DNA from: Strigamia acuminata | Taxonomy: Eukaryota; Arthropoda; Chilopoda; Geophilomorpha; Linotaeniidae | Reading direction: 5' to 3' | DNA length: 64,000 nt | Assembly (NCBI GenBank): GCA_949358305.1 | Contig: OX442323.1 | Location: forward strand, 6,634,001-6,698,000 | Shown: piece by piece, positions 1 through 11,599 of the stretch | How positions within the stretch are numbered: the stretch's first letter is position 1 | Layout of the letters: every line of letters begins with the position of its first letter | Position numbers and translations under genes: made by a program | Notes under the pieces: model-generated | Seen by the model: the letters and a program-made list of their open reading frames with translations, nothing else | Database searches by the model: none | What the model was told of the DNA's origin: nothing

Positions 1-75
1 GCTATTGCTACATGTTGTAGGTAGCCAGCTTTTTAGTTCACTTCAGTTTTTCGTGTGTTCAATTAAAAACCAAGG
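1..75. repeat. Dispersed repeat fragment, related to 3684-3770
   Basis: This stretch and 3684-3770 share the same order of words (GCTATTG, CATGT, a T-run, TTTAGTTCA, CAGTTTTT, GTTCAAT) with small differences, so they are two copies of an unnamed dispersed sequence. No coding potential or terminal structure is visible. It lies in the untranslated 3' part of the CPOX region or in its last visible intron. Confidence 0.45.
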
Positions 76-150
76 TGGCGTGTCATCTAGCCCTAGCGCA
101 ACACTATCTACCGCGACATCAATGTACCGCGACTTGAGAAACTGAGACTA

Positions 151-350
151 CAGTTGAAACTCTTTATAACGAATCGCAAGGGACCCGAAAAATCGATTCA
201 TTATAACGAGAATTCGTTATATCGAAATTTTTTAACATGGTGTTCTATGGCCAGCCAACCAAACCGGCCATTTTTAGATATTCGTTATATCGATAATTCG
301 TTATATCGATAATTCGTTATATCACAATTCGTTATAAAGAGGATCGACTG
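151..350. mobile_element. pogo/Tigger-like MITE, copy 1 (200 bp)
   Basis: The ends are inverted repeats (CAGTTGAAACTCTTTATAAC at the left, its near complement ending GGATCGACTG at the right) and the element sits between TA dinucleotides at 149-150 and 351-352, as expected for a Tc1/mariner/pogo target duplication. The interior is rich in the palindromic word TTCGTTATATCGA. There is no transposase, so it must be non-autonomous. A second copy lies at 7313-7611. Assignment to pogo rests on the CAGTYGAACC...TATAACGAA type of terminus and is an inference. Confidence 0.6.
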
Positions 351-1365
351 TATGTGTATTTTGGGTTTTTCTTTTTCCTTCTTCTAAGGGCTAACAAGAG
401 GGAAATGCGTTCCCCCTTGACCCCCTGCAAATTTAACCTTACTGGTTTATAGATGAAAAACCATTTTTTCGGGATGGCTTGTTGCGGTAGCGGTTTGCCA
501 CCGATGATCCCACATAATATAAAGCCGCACTGTATTCTAGGATGACAACAAGTAACAAACATGCTTAGTTGGCAAGCAATGCATGACACGTGATTGCTGT
601 CATCCAATCTGCGCACAACAAATCAATAAGAAATATAACACGGATACGCGTCCATGTTCAGGGCTAGACTGGGTACAAATTTAGTACTGAGAAATATGGA
701 TGGGTCAGGCCACAGTGACAGGCTACAGGTGGGCCAGGGCCAAAGGCCACCGGAAAATCCCCGGTAGCCCGCCGGGCCAGTTCCTGACTGTCCATGTTAT
801 CCTTGGTTCATAGTTCAATCGAGAATTCATTTCTTTCACTTCTTTAAGCAATTTAAGATGAAGACAATTCGTCTTTTGCAGTTTAAATCTTCTGTTTCTT
901 GATTTTGCTGATTTTACTTTGGTACATTGCAAATCATATGTGATGACCACTTAACTCGAGCTTGGTCGTCACTTTGCTTTGTGTTTGCCAAAATCGCTTG
1001 CCAAAATCGCAAAATCTTTTATTCTTGATTTTGCAATTTTGCCTTTTCCCTCTAAAGTGTTTTTGCAATTACGCACATGATTGGTGGAACTGACATCATG
1101 TGACCAACCCAAAAGTGGAAAAATTGAAATAATTTCCAAATGACAAAACCAACCAACGTCTACTAATGAAACCCCTTATTAGATCGATATTGAAAATGAA
1201 AATTGTCAACTACCAACGACCCCAATCGCGCACTGAGTTGGGCCCGAACCATTTTACTGCCTCCACCAACACCAACCCAACTCTTAAACATAAATATTTT
1301 ACACTTTTACCTCGATCGCATTCCTTTCAAGCAGAAATTACTCGCGCAAATTGAGAATTCCTTAC

Positions 1366-4300
1366 CCCGATGTTGAATAAAGAAGTAATTATCGCACCAC
1401 TTCTTAAACCGCTCGTAATAACTCGAATTGTGTCGATTACAAGCTTCTTTTAATGTCTTATGAAAGTGCGTCACGTCCTTCCCACATGAAACAAAAGAAA
1501 GCAAAGAAAAAAAATCAATAGAACAATCGTTAAATGCATTTTATATGTCATCCACAGATTAAGCGCAAATCCCAAGTTAATTCCTGAGACAATAAAGTCG
1601 ATCGTATCGTTCGACCACGAGTGTACAGTTCTCTTTCTAGCCGATCGATTCGTCTTCCTTCCGCCTGATCGAGTTTGACGTGCGATCGAGACAATTTTTC
1701 AAACTCTTGCAACTGCGCCAACTTGAATTCCACTATAATGAATCGACGGGCGCGCATTTGCTCGCTGGACGACGGAATTAGTATCGATCTGTCAACGTAC
1801 ACACTCCCACGACAAGAAAACAAATCCCAGCCAGCAGACCGGCACCCAACAATTACCGCAGCACTTGTCTGCGGGGAGTGTTACCTCCCTCACGATTTTC
1901 ATCTCTGTCGTCGCTTTTTTTCTCTTTCTCTCTTTCTTTTTGTTGTTTCAATTTCATTTTTATCAGAGGGAGTGGAAATGTGCCAAAGATGACAGTGAAA
2001 TAAAACACTTTTCATTGCGTATCCTAACGTAATAAAAAGCCAGAGAAACTGCCTCGTAAAACGATGCCCGCAAGTCTAGAGCCCGCACGGTGCACTCACC
2101 AAATCATAATTGAGACACAATAGGAAAACACGTGCTACCCAACGTTTAATTTCGCATTTTATTTGCACCGCACGTGTGAATTAGTGCAAAACATTATCGT
2201 CGAGGATCCACGTAAAACCCCCGATTTTTTTTTCTTCTTTTTCTTCTCGCATCAACTCGTCCGCGTTTTCATGATAGAAAACTGATCGATGGGTGCTCGC
2301 CCACAGTAAAAACGCGGGGTTGGATGAGTAACAATAGCCCTAAAGCCTCCACGAACGATGACAACAGGTGCTCCAAACCGAATTTCAATCAATAATTCAC
2401 AAACAGGGAAAAAAATCGATCTAATTGCCTCGCTATTCGCCTAATTAAGAGCAAATTGGATCAAGCGTAATTACTCACGTCTTCGTTTAAAATGTACGGC
2501 GTCAAATCAGTTCCTCCACCGAACCACCAGTGAAAATTCCCACTCGCGTCCTCCACTTCGAAGTAGCGGTAGTTGAAGTGGATCGTTGGAATGTTCGGAT
2601 TTCTCTGCAGAAAGCCAACAAATATTAAAGTGCTTGAAAGCAACCACACGAAACAGCCCGGGCCCCGAAGGAGTCGCGAGATCCCGTCTTTGACACACCC
2701 AGGTGCTCGCTAGACTTTATTTTCTTATAAATATGCGATGGGGAAAAACAGACACACTATAGGCTGTATAATGCAACAATACTAAACCCTTTGCGCAGGT
2801 TTCAGTGACATCTCTCTACAGGTTTGGCATTTGTAGTGAGATTCAGTAGTACTACAGCGGGATATACTCGTTTTATCGTTAAAAAGCATTAAAAATTGAT
2901 CAAAAATGGACAAAAACCGTTAAAAGGCGTTAAAAAAAGATCAAAAACGGATAAAAATCGGTAAACAATATTAAAAAAGTCGGTAAAAAGCATAACAAAT
3001 CGATAAATAATCGACCATTGCTGTTTGGATAACCGATCGTTCGTATAACCAATGTTCCGATAATCGATGCTCTACTGTACAACTATTTGAGGCTTTTAAA
3101 GTAAATTTACTTTAAAAGGCTCAAATAGTGTAATTATATATAGTGTAAATAAACATAAACAAATGTAACAGGGTTTGACCGATACCGAAGAACACGCACA
3201 AAACGTTTTAAGAAACACTCAGACGACTTTGCATCAGCTGCATTCAAAAACTAACATATTTTGTGTCTTACTTCAATTTTAAACCAAAAATGACATCATT
3301 TCCTGTTTAAACCCATGTTAAAACTTAAAATACACTTAAACTAAAATTGTTATTTTAATTTTTGAATGCAGTTATCATGTCGTCCATACGGTAAAAAGTG
3401 CAAAAATTGATTTTCTCGTGTTTTCTCGCTGTACCGCGAGATATACCACAAACGTATACGGTACTATGGGCCAGAACACAAAAGTATCACGGTAAAGGTA
3501 CATGGTATGGTGTCCTGGTCCAAAAGGTACCCTGGTACAAGCACACGGCATCAAATATTACCGTGTATCGCGCTCAACACCGCTGACAAGTCAGCTTGAA
3601 AGAATTCAAATAAGAGGATTAAGATTTAGCGAAATTGAAATCACTTCTTTGACTTAAAGAAGTGCCTTATCTTTTCTGCACCTGCTATTGGCAATTGTAA
3701 CCACATGTCGCAGGCAACCATCTTTTTAGTTCAGTTCAGTTTTTAGTGCGTTCAATCAAGAATTAGCTTCTTTAATACTACGTTTACATGCACCGAATAT
3801 TTTGAGTGGTGAAAAAATCAAATCGTTGTGTTTACATGCAGAAAATAATTCGTGATCACTTTCGGTTTTCGACCAATGGTGAAGTGCCGATGCGGCTATA
3901 GTTTTGCGTATTCAGCATATAATAACTATTTGATTCTTATCAATCAACCAACTATTTACTAGTCAAATCCATTTATCCTCATACTCCTGTGAAAGTGATA
4001 AAAACAAAATATTTGGATTAACCTCAAATTAAATCTAGTTTTAATTAAACCTTGAAATTTTAAGCAGTTAAATAGATACCATCTGAAGAAAGTACACACA
4101 AAATTTCATGCCAATTAGGCTTAAAATAATAAAAATAGAAGCATATTTCAAAATAACATTTGATTCACATATCCTCATACCAGCTTGCACATGGTATAAA
4201 TATCTTCATACTCTGTATTTTAATGTAAAAATTTTTACATTTACACAAAATTTTTATGTAAATGTGATCATATTAGTTAAAATAGCATGTAACATTTCAA

Positions 4301-7300
4301 TTATAGATCATTTGTCAGTAAAATGGCACCAGGAAAGGCTGTTTCCTGCACAAATACATGCCTGAAATGGCAAAGTTGCACATTGACCAGAACAAAATGA
4401 CAGATTTGTGCCCTGGTAACATGTGCTAGGCTAGCAGCAGACAAAATGTCATATAAAATAGTGCTTTCGGGCTCATCTTGTACTATTTTTATGTATCATA
4501 CAATTACACAGGAATCAGAGCTCCACTAGCGGAGAAAAATAAAAATTGACCATTTGATCATCACATGAAAAACACAACGTTCTTGATGTATCAATGTACT
4601 TTGTCACATTTTTGGATAAAAAACTCAATTTACATGTAGGAGAAGCGATTGGCATGACTGGAAGTTGATGATGATATGCAAATAAGGTGCGTCCAAAAAG
4701 TCTGTGGAATGACTAAAAATTTGAAAAAAATTAACTTCTAATATTTTGATTTAATTTTGCTTTTAGGATTATTAAATACACCACTCAAGTAATGTCTGAT
4801 TAAATTTTCAGACTGATTCAATAATATTTATTTAAAATATCAACAATAAATTAAAAAACAGGTGTCCAAAAAGTCTGTGGAATTTATGTTTATTCTGTCC
4901 CACGGTAGTGAGGTTATATTTAGAGTCAATAATATAGTATTTTTATGTTATTATACCTTTATTACAACGCTTTTTTGCATTTTGAAACATTTGATAATTG
5001 TTTCATCAACAATGCCAAACAAAAGAAAATTCACTGCTGATGAAGTGATAAAAATATGAAAAATGAAAGCTGGAAGACTTGCTACTCATGAAATTGCTAA
5101 GATAATTGATAAATATAACTGGAATTTTATCAGTAAAAAGAAAACTAGCAACTTAAACCTTAATCAGGAAGACCAATAGTAACTACAAATCGAGCTGATT
5201 GCAGAGTTCTACACTTGGCAACACACTGTTCACACTCAGTTCAGAAAATCTGTGATGTCTTTGAAGGAAACATTAGTAAAAATACTGTTAATAATCACCT
5301 TCAAGCTTTCCCAATGATAGTTTATAAAATAAATGGTCGAATGACCAACTTTGAAACCTCAACATACTCAAGCCAAATTATAGTGGACAAGGGTTCAGAT
5401 GACCTGGAACAGTGAGTGGTGGACAATGATTTTAGTGATCAGAAGAAGTTGAAGCTTGATAGTCCTGATGGTTTGGCTTACTACTGGCATAAAATTTGAA
5501 AGGAACCACCCCTTTTTCAGAGCCCAACAGAGTGGAGGGTCAGTAATGGCATGGGGAGCTTTTGCCTTCATGGGAAGAACTTATGTAGCATTCATTAGTG
5601 GCCAACAGAAAACAGAAAATTTCTGATTTCTGAATCAGGAAACTCTTCATGAGTTTTTGCTTCCTGTTGGGCACCGAATTTGGAGACACCTAGTGGATAT
5701 TTCAGCAGGATAATGCCACTATTCACAATTAAAATTCAACGAGAGCATCGTTTTCAGAAGAAAATAATGCATCTATTGGAGTGGCCAGCCTGAAATCCTT
5801 ACTAAAAACCATAGAAAATCTCTGGAGAATAATGACCAGACAAGTTTATGCCAATAACAGACAATTTTCTACCATTGATGAACTAAAAACTGTGATTGAC
5901 GGATATTGGGTTCTAAAACTCTGGAAAAATTAATTGTATTTATGAAAAATAGTGTTTTTGAAGTAACAAAGCATAATGGAAAAATAATTGGTCCATAAAC
6001 AAACAATATTTCCAATTTATTGTTAAAGAAATTTGTTAATTGTTAAATTCCACAGACTTTTTGGACACCTGTTATTTCATTTATTGTTGATATTTTAAAT
6101 AAATATTATTGAATCAGTCTGAAAATTTAATCAGACATTCCTTGAGTGGTATATTTAATAATCCTAAAAGCAAAATTAAATCAAAATATTAGAAGTTAAT
6201 TTTTTTCAAATTTTTCGTCATTCCACAGACTTTTTGGACGCACCTTAGGTGAAAAAATAATTGACACTTCTATGGCACATTTGGATGGAATTTTCAGGCC
6301 ATGATGAACCAGATATAAAGTTTTTTCAGAGGTCATAAGAACTCATTATCCTATAGCAATATGATAAAGAATAAAATGAAAGTATACACTGTTATTCTTA
6401 AGGAAATACTATAAGTTTTAAAAGAAAAATACCCCGGTCAATGTGCAACTTTGCCATTTCAGGCATGTATTTGTGCAGAAAACAGCCTTTCCTGGGGCCA
6501 TTTTACTGACAAATGATCTATAATTGAAATGTTACATGCTATTTTAACTAATATGATCACATTTACATAAAAATTTTGTGTAAATGTAAAAAAATTTACA
6601 TTAAAATACAGAGTATGAAGATATTTGTACGTAGGTAATCGTCCTAGTTTGTACCATGTGCAAGCTGGTATGAGGATATATGAATCAAATGTTATTTTGA
6701 AATATGCTTCTATTTTTATTATTTTAAGCCTGATTGGCATGAAATTTTGTGTGTACTTTCTTCAGATGTATCTATTTAACTGCTTAAAATTTCAAGGTTT
6801 AATTAAAACTAGATTTAATTTGAGGTCAATCCAAATATTTTGTTTTTATCACTTTCACAGGAGTACGAGGATAAATGGATTTGACTATACTCAAAACCAC
6901 CACAACGTTGACCTATTGTTCGAGCCGTATCACTGGTGTAGTAGCACAAAAAAGTAGCTCATAACACTATATTTGTAAAGAACTCCAGACATTGTAATCG
7001 ATCAACAAAAGTGTTTCATTGTCAAAGGAATACGTAGTAGAACACAGTACACAGTTAGGCGTAAACCGGCTGGAATAGGTCAATGTTGTGGTGGTTTTGA
7101 GTATAGTATTAATTTTATTATTGTTACCAAGTCAGATATTTATTATTTCCACAAGGCAGGTGACCAATTTGCCACTGAGGTAACATGGACTGCTGTAAAT
7201 TGCTGCCACCTTAGTACTACCAGTGGTGGACTGGCCATGGTGTCAGCTTGGCCAATGGCAAGTGGGCCCCTTGGGCCCCTAATGAAGTGGGCGAGCCCCC

Positions 7301-10300
7301 TTAAACACATTACAGTTGAGCCTGTTATAACGAATCACAAGAGACCCGAAAAATCGGTTTGTTATAACAAAAGTTCGCTATATCAAAATTTTTTAACATG
7401 GTGTTCTACGGCCAACCAAGCACCCAAGCCATTTTTGTGAGAGTGGACGGGCACAGTTCGGGCACGGGAATGCCCAAACAGCGCCAGACGGACGACACGT
7501 GAGGATGGAAGACACACAAGAGACTGAGCTTAATGGTTTATGGCCTTTATTCAGTATTCGTTATAACAAAAAATTCGTTATATCGCGGTTCATTTCAACG
7601 AGGTTCGACTGCATGTTTAAAATATAATACAACTTCCAATATCATAGGCCCCTTTTGTCTCCTGGCAATCAATATGTTTAGACCCAGTCCTGCTACTGCT
7701 ATTACTAAAACAACCCGTACAAAGGGTTTATTATTACGTTATACAACTTCCAGTGTGACTTTTTCCCGTCGCAAAAATATCGGTCACAAATATATCGGTA
7801 AACACGAATGCGTGACACCCATTTTCTTGTATAACAACGTAATCGATAAACGCATAACAAAAAGGGTGTCAAATCATTAATGTTTATCGTGCAAACATTT
7901 AATTTCATTTTTTCTTACCGGATGAATCACGGAGCTGACTCCAGCAGCGAAAAAAGTGTGCTTTCCTTCGCTCAGTTTTTTGCCTCTGAAAATACATATC
8001 GTCAATAAAAGTGAAGTAAGCTCGGAATACGAAGAAGAAAGTTTTGTTTTCATGTTTCTTTTTGTTCAAACATTTCCTTTATGGTTTCGTGAAAGCAACT
8101 ATGTGTACTCTTTCAGATGATAATAGAACCTCTTTAGAAATTTTTTTCTTGGACCGGAAATGGTGGAAAAACAGAAAGGAACAATAAGGAAAGGAAAATA
8201 TTGCGTCTGCCAAAGCGATGGCAGTCGTTCGTCACGATTATGTCGCATGGGCATCTGCACTTGTGCCAAAAAAAACCGCAATGAACGAACCACTTTGTAC
8301 AATAAATCAGCCAAAAGAGGCTTTAAGTTGGCGAAATGTGTATGGATAGTTAAAAACATGTTAAAGTTTAATTTTTATGGCGTAAATAAAGTGCAAATCG
8401 CAAAATAAATTGATCTAGCTGAAATTTAAGACACTCGGCATCTTGCGAGGCCTAGCGGGACTAATGGCGGCACGACGCTCTTTGCGAAGATGGAGTTTGT
8501 CTTCTTGTGTGTTTAAAACAGAGATGATGTTATATTTCCCAGTGTTGATGGAAAATTAATAAAGCAGCCTAAAGCTGCTGCGGCATGTTTAGTTTTCTCA
8601 TACAATGTTTATTTGCTTTGCGGGGATTAATCGATAGTTTTGTGTTTTGGTTACAAATCGCCACTCGATTCGAGTTTTATTTTCGTGCATTTTGCGATTT
8701 ATTGAGAAAAATGAGACATGTCTTTCCGCAAATTAAATTTCAAATGCGGACGTAATATATTATTAAAACGTCAGGTTGTCTAGTCGGTTAATTCCGAATA
8801 AATGAGAATTTAATTAAATATGTTAAATTTTAACCAAAATGACCTTTTTTTTTAAATTTGGGACTTTGTGTTTCTTTTATCTATAAATTTTTCACATGGA
8901 TCAAAAATTAATTTCCTGGATGCTCCAAAATGAATTTGGAAAATTTAATTTCTTATATCTTAGATAAGAAATAAATAAATAAAGTTCTGAAGAAAAACAA
9001 TTACTTTTTTCAAGAAGTCTTAACACATCTATCTATATCTTTCCTTTTTTTTGATATTTAAAAAAAAAAAGAATAAAAAACCATAAAATTTAAAAAATGT
9101 CTTCGAGGAATTCTCATATTAAGTAATTTTACCAAGAAAAGAAAAAAACAAAATAATAAAAAATAAACTTAGAAGCAAAAGTCACCTGGATCGCATTTGT
9201 TGTACAGCAGCTGCTGGTAAATTGCCATGAACAACCGACACATTGACACCAGCCTTTTCAAACACAGTCCCATCTTGGATGATACAAGTAATACCGCCAC
9301 CACCCTAACAAAAACATAAAAATAATAATAATAATAATTTGAAAATAAATCCTTTGATCTAGAGCCGGATTAAGATGGACACCAAAAGGCCAAATGCTCC
9401 TGGTCCCCGATTCTGAAGGGTCCCCTGGTACCTGTTACTCATACAAAACGTATTTATTCAGATAAAATTGCCCATTTTTAGTCCGTATATGCATTTTTTG
9501 TCTATAAATGCATTTTTTTGGTTTATAAATGCATTTTTTAGTCAGTAAATGCATTTTTTTTGTCTAAAAATGCATTTTTTTGTCTGTAAACGCATTTTTT
9601 TTCACTTGAAAATGCATTATTTCACCGGAAATTGCTTTGGTTTGTGTGAAAATGCAATTTTTCATCTCAAAATAAATTTATTTCCCATAAAAATGCATTT
9701 TTCCGCCTGCAAATTCATTTCTTTTTTGGCTTGAAAAAATCTTATGAATATGTCATTTCTGAAAATTCATAAAACGAATCTCCGGTTTAGAGGGACCCTT
9801 CTCGCAGCCATTTTTTGGGGCCCTAATTGAAAAAAAAAATGTCCAAAAAATGTATTTTGAAAATTTTTCTTGAGCAAACATTTTTATTTTGGAATTAATG
9901 GGCCCCACAGCCCCATTGGGCCCTTCTCCTTCAAGAACTGTGAGAGAACTCATAAATCTGCTCCTGATTCAGGCCCCCCGACCCCTGTCGGAAATACTCC
10001 GGGCTCCCCAAAGACGTAATCCGGCCCTGATTTTCATCTCTTCGAATTTACTTTACCTCTGGCCTTTGCCATCTGTCAACACAAAACTTGGTCCCATTTT
10101 CTTCCAGTGATTCCAAACTACGACACACCGAAGCCTTATTGAGAGTATAAGAAAATAGAAAACAGTAAATAAATCAATAAATTCCCTCTCTACGAGCAAA
10201 TCCAATGACTGCAAATTGAAATTGGCATTTAAGCTTTTAACCCTAACGAGCGCCATGTTTAAAACAAAGAGATCTGGAACCATTGTGGGCTGAAGACAAT

Positions 10301-11599
10301 CCTCCTATCGCGCTCGGAATTAATGGATGAAGTTTTAAAAACAGACGAATGTCATTTCAAGTAGCATTAGAAAGTTTTATTTCTATTTTTTTAAATTTAA
10401 AAAAATGGAGGAAACGAAGCGTGAAGCGATAAGGAGTCGTACATAAAGCAAAAGGCCCCCACCATCAATGACAAAATAGACACGTGACACAACATTTGAC
10501 GAAAATATGAAGAGGGGAAATAAAAAAGTCGGAAAACGTTAGCAAGAATTTAAAGTATCCATTTAAAATTCTAGCGTATGGCATCGGACTCAGCAAACGG
10601 CTGAGAAACCAAATCATTTGCACCTCAGCTGACACTTGGTAACGGCCATAAAGTCCAAGCGCCGTTGTAAAATCAATACCAAACATCTCCACGTGCGCCA
10701 TTTTTTTTTTTTTTTTTAATATTTAAAAAAATTCAATGCATAAAAATTTAAAAATTTCAAATTTCAACCTACCTGGATCCGCATAACGAATAATTCCATC
10801 CTGGTCTTCATATCGCTCGAATTCTAACACGAAACAAACATATATTTACCAATATTGACACAAGGAGCGCGATTAGGCCACACGACTACACACCAAACTG
10901 GCACTGCACACGGGGCAACGAATGCGAATGCAGAAAAAAAACAACAAAATAAAAAATCAATATTCAACCAAAAAAATAAACAATTTCCATATTAAACAAG
11001 TTAGACATTTTTTTTTTTTTTTTTTTTAAAAAAAACTTTTTTACGATTTAAATAAAAAAAATTTATTTTGTATTTTTTCTTTCTTTTTCATTTTGTCACC
11101 CAAAAGTGTATTGAATTCCTGTCAAGCGGAATCCGCGTCAAACCCAGAGTAGATTCTTCGACTTTGAAAACATTGTATACGCGCAGCCAGCGCCAATTAC
11201 AGCGCACAAGTAGAAACCATGGCAACAAGCGAATTCCCTCTCTCAAAAAAAAAAAAAGAAACCCGTTCCATTGATTCACTTTTTGAGCTTATAGTTTCCC
11301 TCGATTTGACAAATGACTAATCAGACCACCGAGGATAAACGTTAACCCCATTTCCACCCGCAACGGGCTCCCTTTGGGACCCTGCTCGCGTGTGCAATGT
11401 GCAGTAGCCAGTCTTCGCGGCCATTACCTGCACGAGGGCGTCCGTGCCACTGATGGGCTCGGCCATCAAGTTGCCAACATCGAACGAGGGCGAAGGCGAA
11501 GGTGTGGAGATGGGAAACACGCTCCAAGCCAATTCTGCTTGGTGGCTCCACGCGTACAAAGCTGACATTCCGCCAAAAGTTGCAACTGCGACCACATTT
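1366..11599 (-). CDS. CPOX: Coproporphyrinogen III oxidase (partial; 7 exons seen)
   Basis: Oxygen-dependent oxidative decarboxylation of coproporphyrinogen III to protoporphyrinogen IX, the antepenultimate step of haem synthesis, in the mitochondrial intermembrane space. Coding exons in transcript order: 11599-11428, 10823-10773, 10134-10057, 9304-9186, 7985-7919, 2604-2479, 1477-1366; all phases agree. The first gives a hydrophobic segment ([16 protein letters not shown]) and then [13 protein letters not shown]. Later ones give [84 protein letters not shown] and [10 protein letters not shown]...YFFIQHRG, all hallmark CPOX blocks. The C-terminal part beginning at the GIGGIFFDDLD block is not found and must lie left of position 1. 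The first exon (start codon, presequence) was not found; it must end with two bases of a split codon. Introns 1478-2478 and 7986-9185 show nothing I recognise; 2605-7918 is full of transposons. Confidence 0.93.
3082..3129. repeat. Near-perfect 24-bp inverted repeat without a loop
   Basis: The 24 bases starting ACTATTTGAGGC are followed directly by their reverse complement with one mismatch, giving a 48-bp cruciform- or hairpin-forming palindrome in a CPOX intron. Just upstream (2880-3078) there is a run of degenerate words of the type GTTAAAAAGCATTAAAAAT, then a tail ending GATAATCGATGCTCTACTGTA that resembles the end of a pogo-like element. No gene is seen here. Confidence 0.6.
3238..3371. 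mobile_element. 134-bp MITE, family B copy 1
   Basis: The ends are CTGCATTCAAAAA and its complement TTTTTGAATGCAG. The whole 134 bp is the reverse complement, at roughly 95 percent by eye, of 27774-27907 inside a tomosyn intron. Equal length and shared termini show that these are two insertions of one small non-autonomous element in opposite orientations. No superfamily can be named from the ends. Confidence 0.6.
4685..6245. mobile_element. Tc1/mariner-like element with IR/DR termini (1561 bp)
   Basis: The termini are about 202-bp inverted repeats (4685-4886 and 6044-6245), flanked by TA at 4683-4684 and 6246-6247. Each arm carries the core GTCCAAAAAGTCTGTGGAAT twice, once at the outer tip and once about 175 bp inward, with the same spacing at both ends. 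This is the IR/DR plan of Sleeping Beauty-type elements, in which transposase binds both direct repeats of each end. The interior holds a decayed transposase (see 5012-5934). Confidence 0.8.
5012..5934 (+). pseudogene. Decayed Tc1-like transposase
   Basis: Starting at ATG 5012 one frame reads [15 protein letters not shown] and then a stop, followed by [17 protein letters not shown], which resembles the N-terminal helix-turn-helix of Tc3/Tc1 proteins. Further on, in shifted frames, come [13 protein letters not shown] and [10 protein letters not shown], the DDE-domain blocks around the second catalytic Asp, and words like ENLWR near 5815-5830 where the third acidic residue belongs. Several stops and frameshifts separate them, so no functional enzyme can be made. 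A Tc1-family transposase would be about 340 residues and would fill this space. Confidence 0.75.
6888..7103. mobile_element. 216-bp MITE, family A copy 1 (TA target)
   Basis: The ends are TACTCAAAACCACCACAAC and its complement, with TA at 6886-6887 and 7104-7105. A second, 222-bp copy in tomosyn lies at 27037-27258 in the opposite orientation. Removing this copy restores GGATTTGACTAGTA, which matches the left arm of the inverted-repeat element at 3958, so this MITE entered a TA at or near the end of that element. It has no coding capacity. Confidence 0.75.
7313..7611. mobile_element. pogo/Tigger-like MITE, copy 2, with about 100 bp extra
   Basis: The left end reads CAGTTGAGCCTGTTATAACG and the right end AACGAGGTTCGACTG; the internal words GACCCGAAAAATCG and TTTTTTAACATGGTGTTCTA are shared with the copy at 151-350. 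About 100 bp near 7440-7545 has no counterpart in copy 1. The left flank is TA, but the right flank is CA, so that target copy has mutated. It lies within the large CPOX intron. Confidence 0.6.
7612..9185. other. CPOX intron sequence, nothing recognised apart from exon 7919-7985
   Basis: This is AT-rich intron on both sides of the short CPOX exon. An 82-codon open frame at 8160-8408 has no visible domain and a composition like its surroundings. A slightly GC-richer patch at 8425-8500 has no counterpart elsewhere in the window. Confidence 0.5.
9361..10029. mobile_element. Possible hAT-type non-autonomous element with an internal ATGCATTTTT array
   Basis: The outer ends AGAGCCGGATTAAG and GTAATCCGGCCCTG are near complements and resemble the CAGGGCCGG ends of hAT-like elements, one of which is clear at 22203-22553. 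I see no convincing 8-bp target duplication. From 9480 to about 9720 it holds a run of roughly 20-24-bp units centred on AAATGCATTTTT. The same kind of array occurs at 51830-52170. The element lies in a CPOX intron. Confidence 0.4.

Larger units (their letters stand above)
3958..6888. mobile_element. Large inverted-repeat element with about 435-450 bp arms, enclosing a Tc1-like element
   Basis: The left arm (about 3958-4393) is repeated in reverse complement at about 6437-6888. The shared stretch runs from GTCAAATCCATTTATCCTC through the TGCCAATTAGGCTTAAAAT region to GCAAAGTTGCACATTGACC. The right arm carries a small extra segment near 6630-6652. Between the arms lies 2 kb holding the IR/DR Tc1-like element (4685-6245) off-centre. 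No open frame in the arms looks conserved. The structure is either a foldback-type transposon or an inverted duplication into which the Tc1-like element inserted. A MITE at 6888-7103 abuts the outer end of the right arm. Confidence 0.6.

Noticed and set aside
1548-1823. 91-codon minus-strand frame between two CPOX exons
   Set aside because: It would interrupt CPOX, whose exons join in phase around it, and shows no recognisable domain.
8160-8408. 82-codon plus-strand frame in a CPOX intron with several Cys
   Set aside because: The Cys spacing fits no zinc-binding pattern I know and there is no support from neighbours or splice signals.
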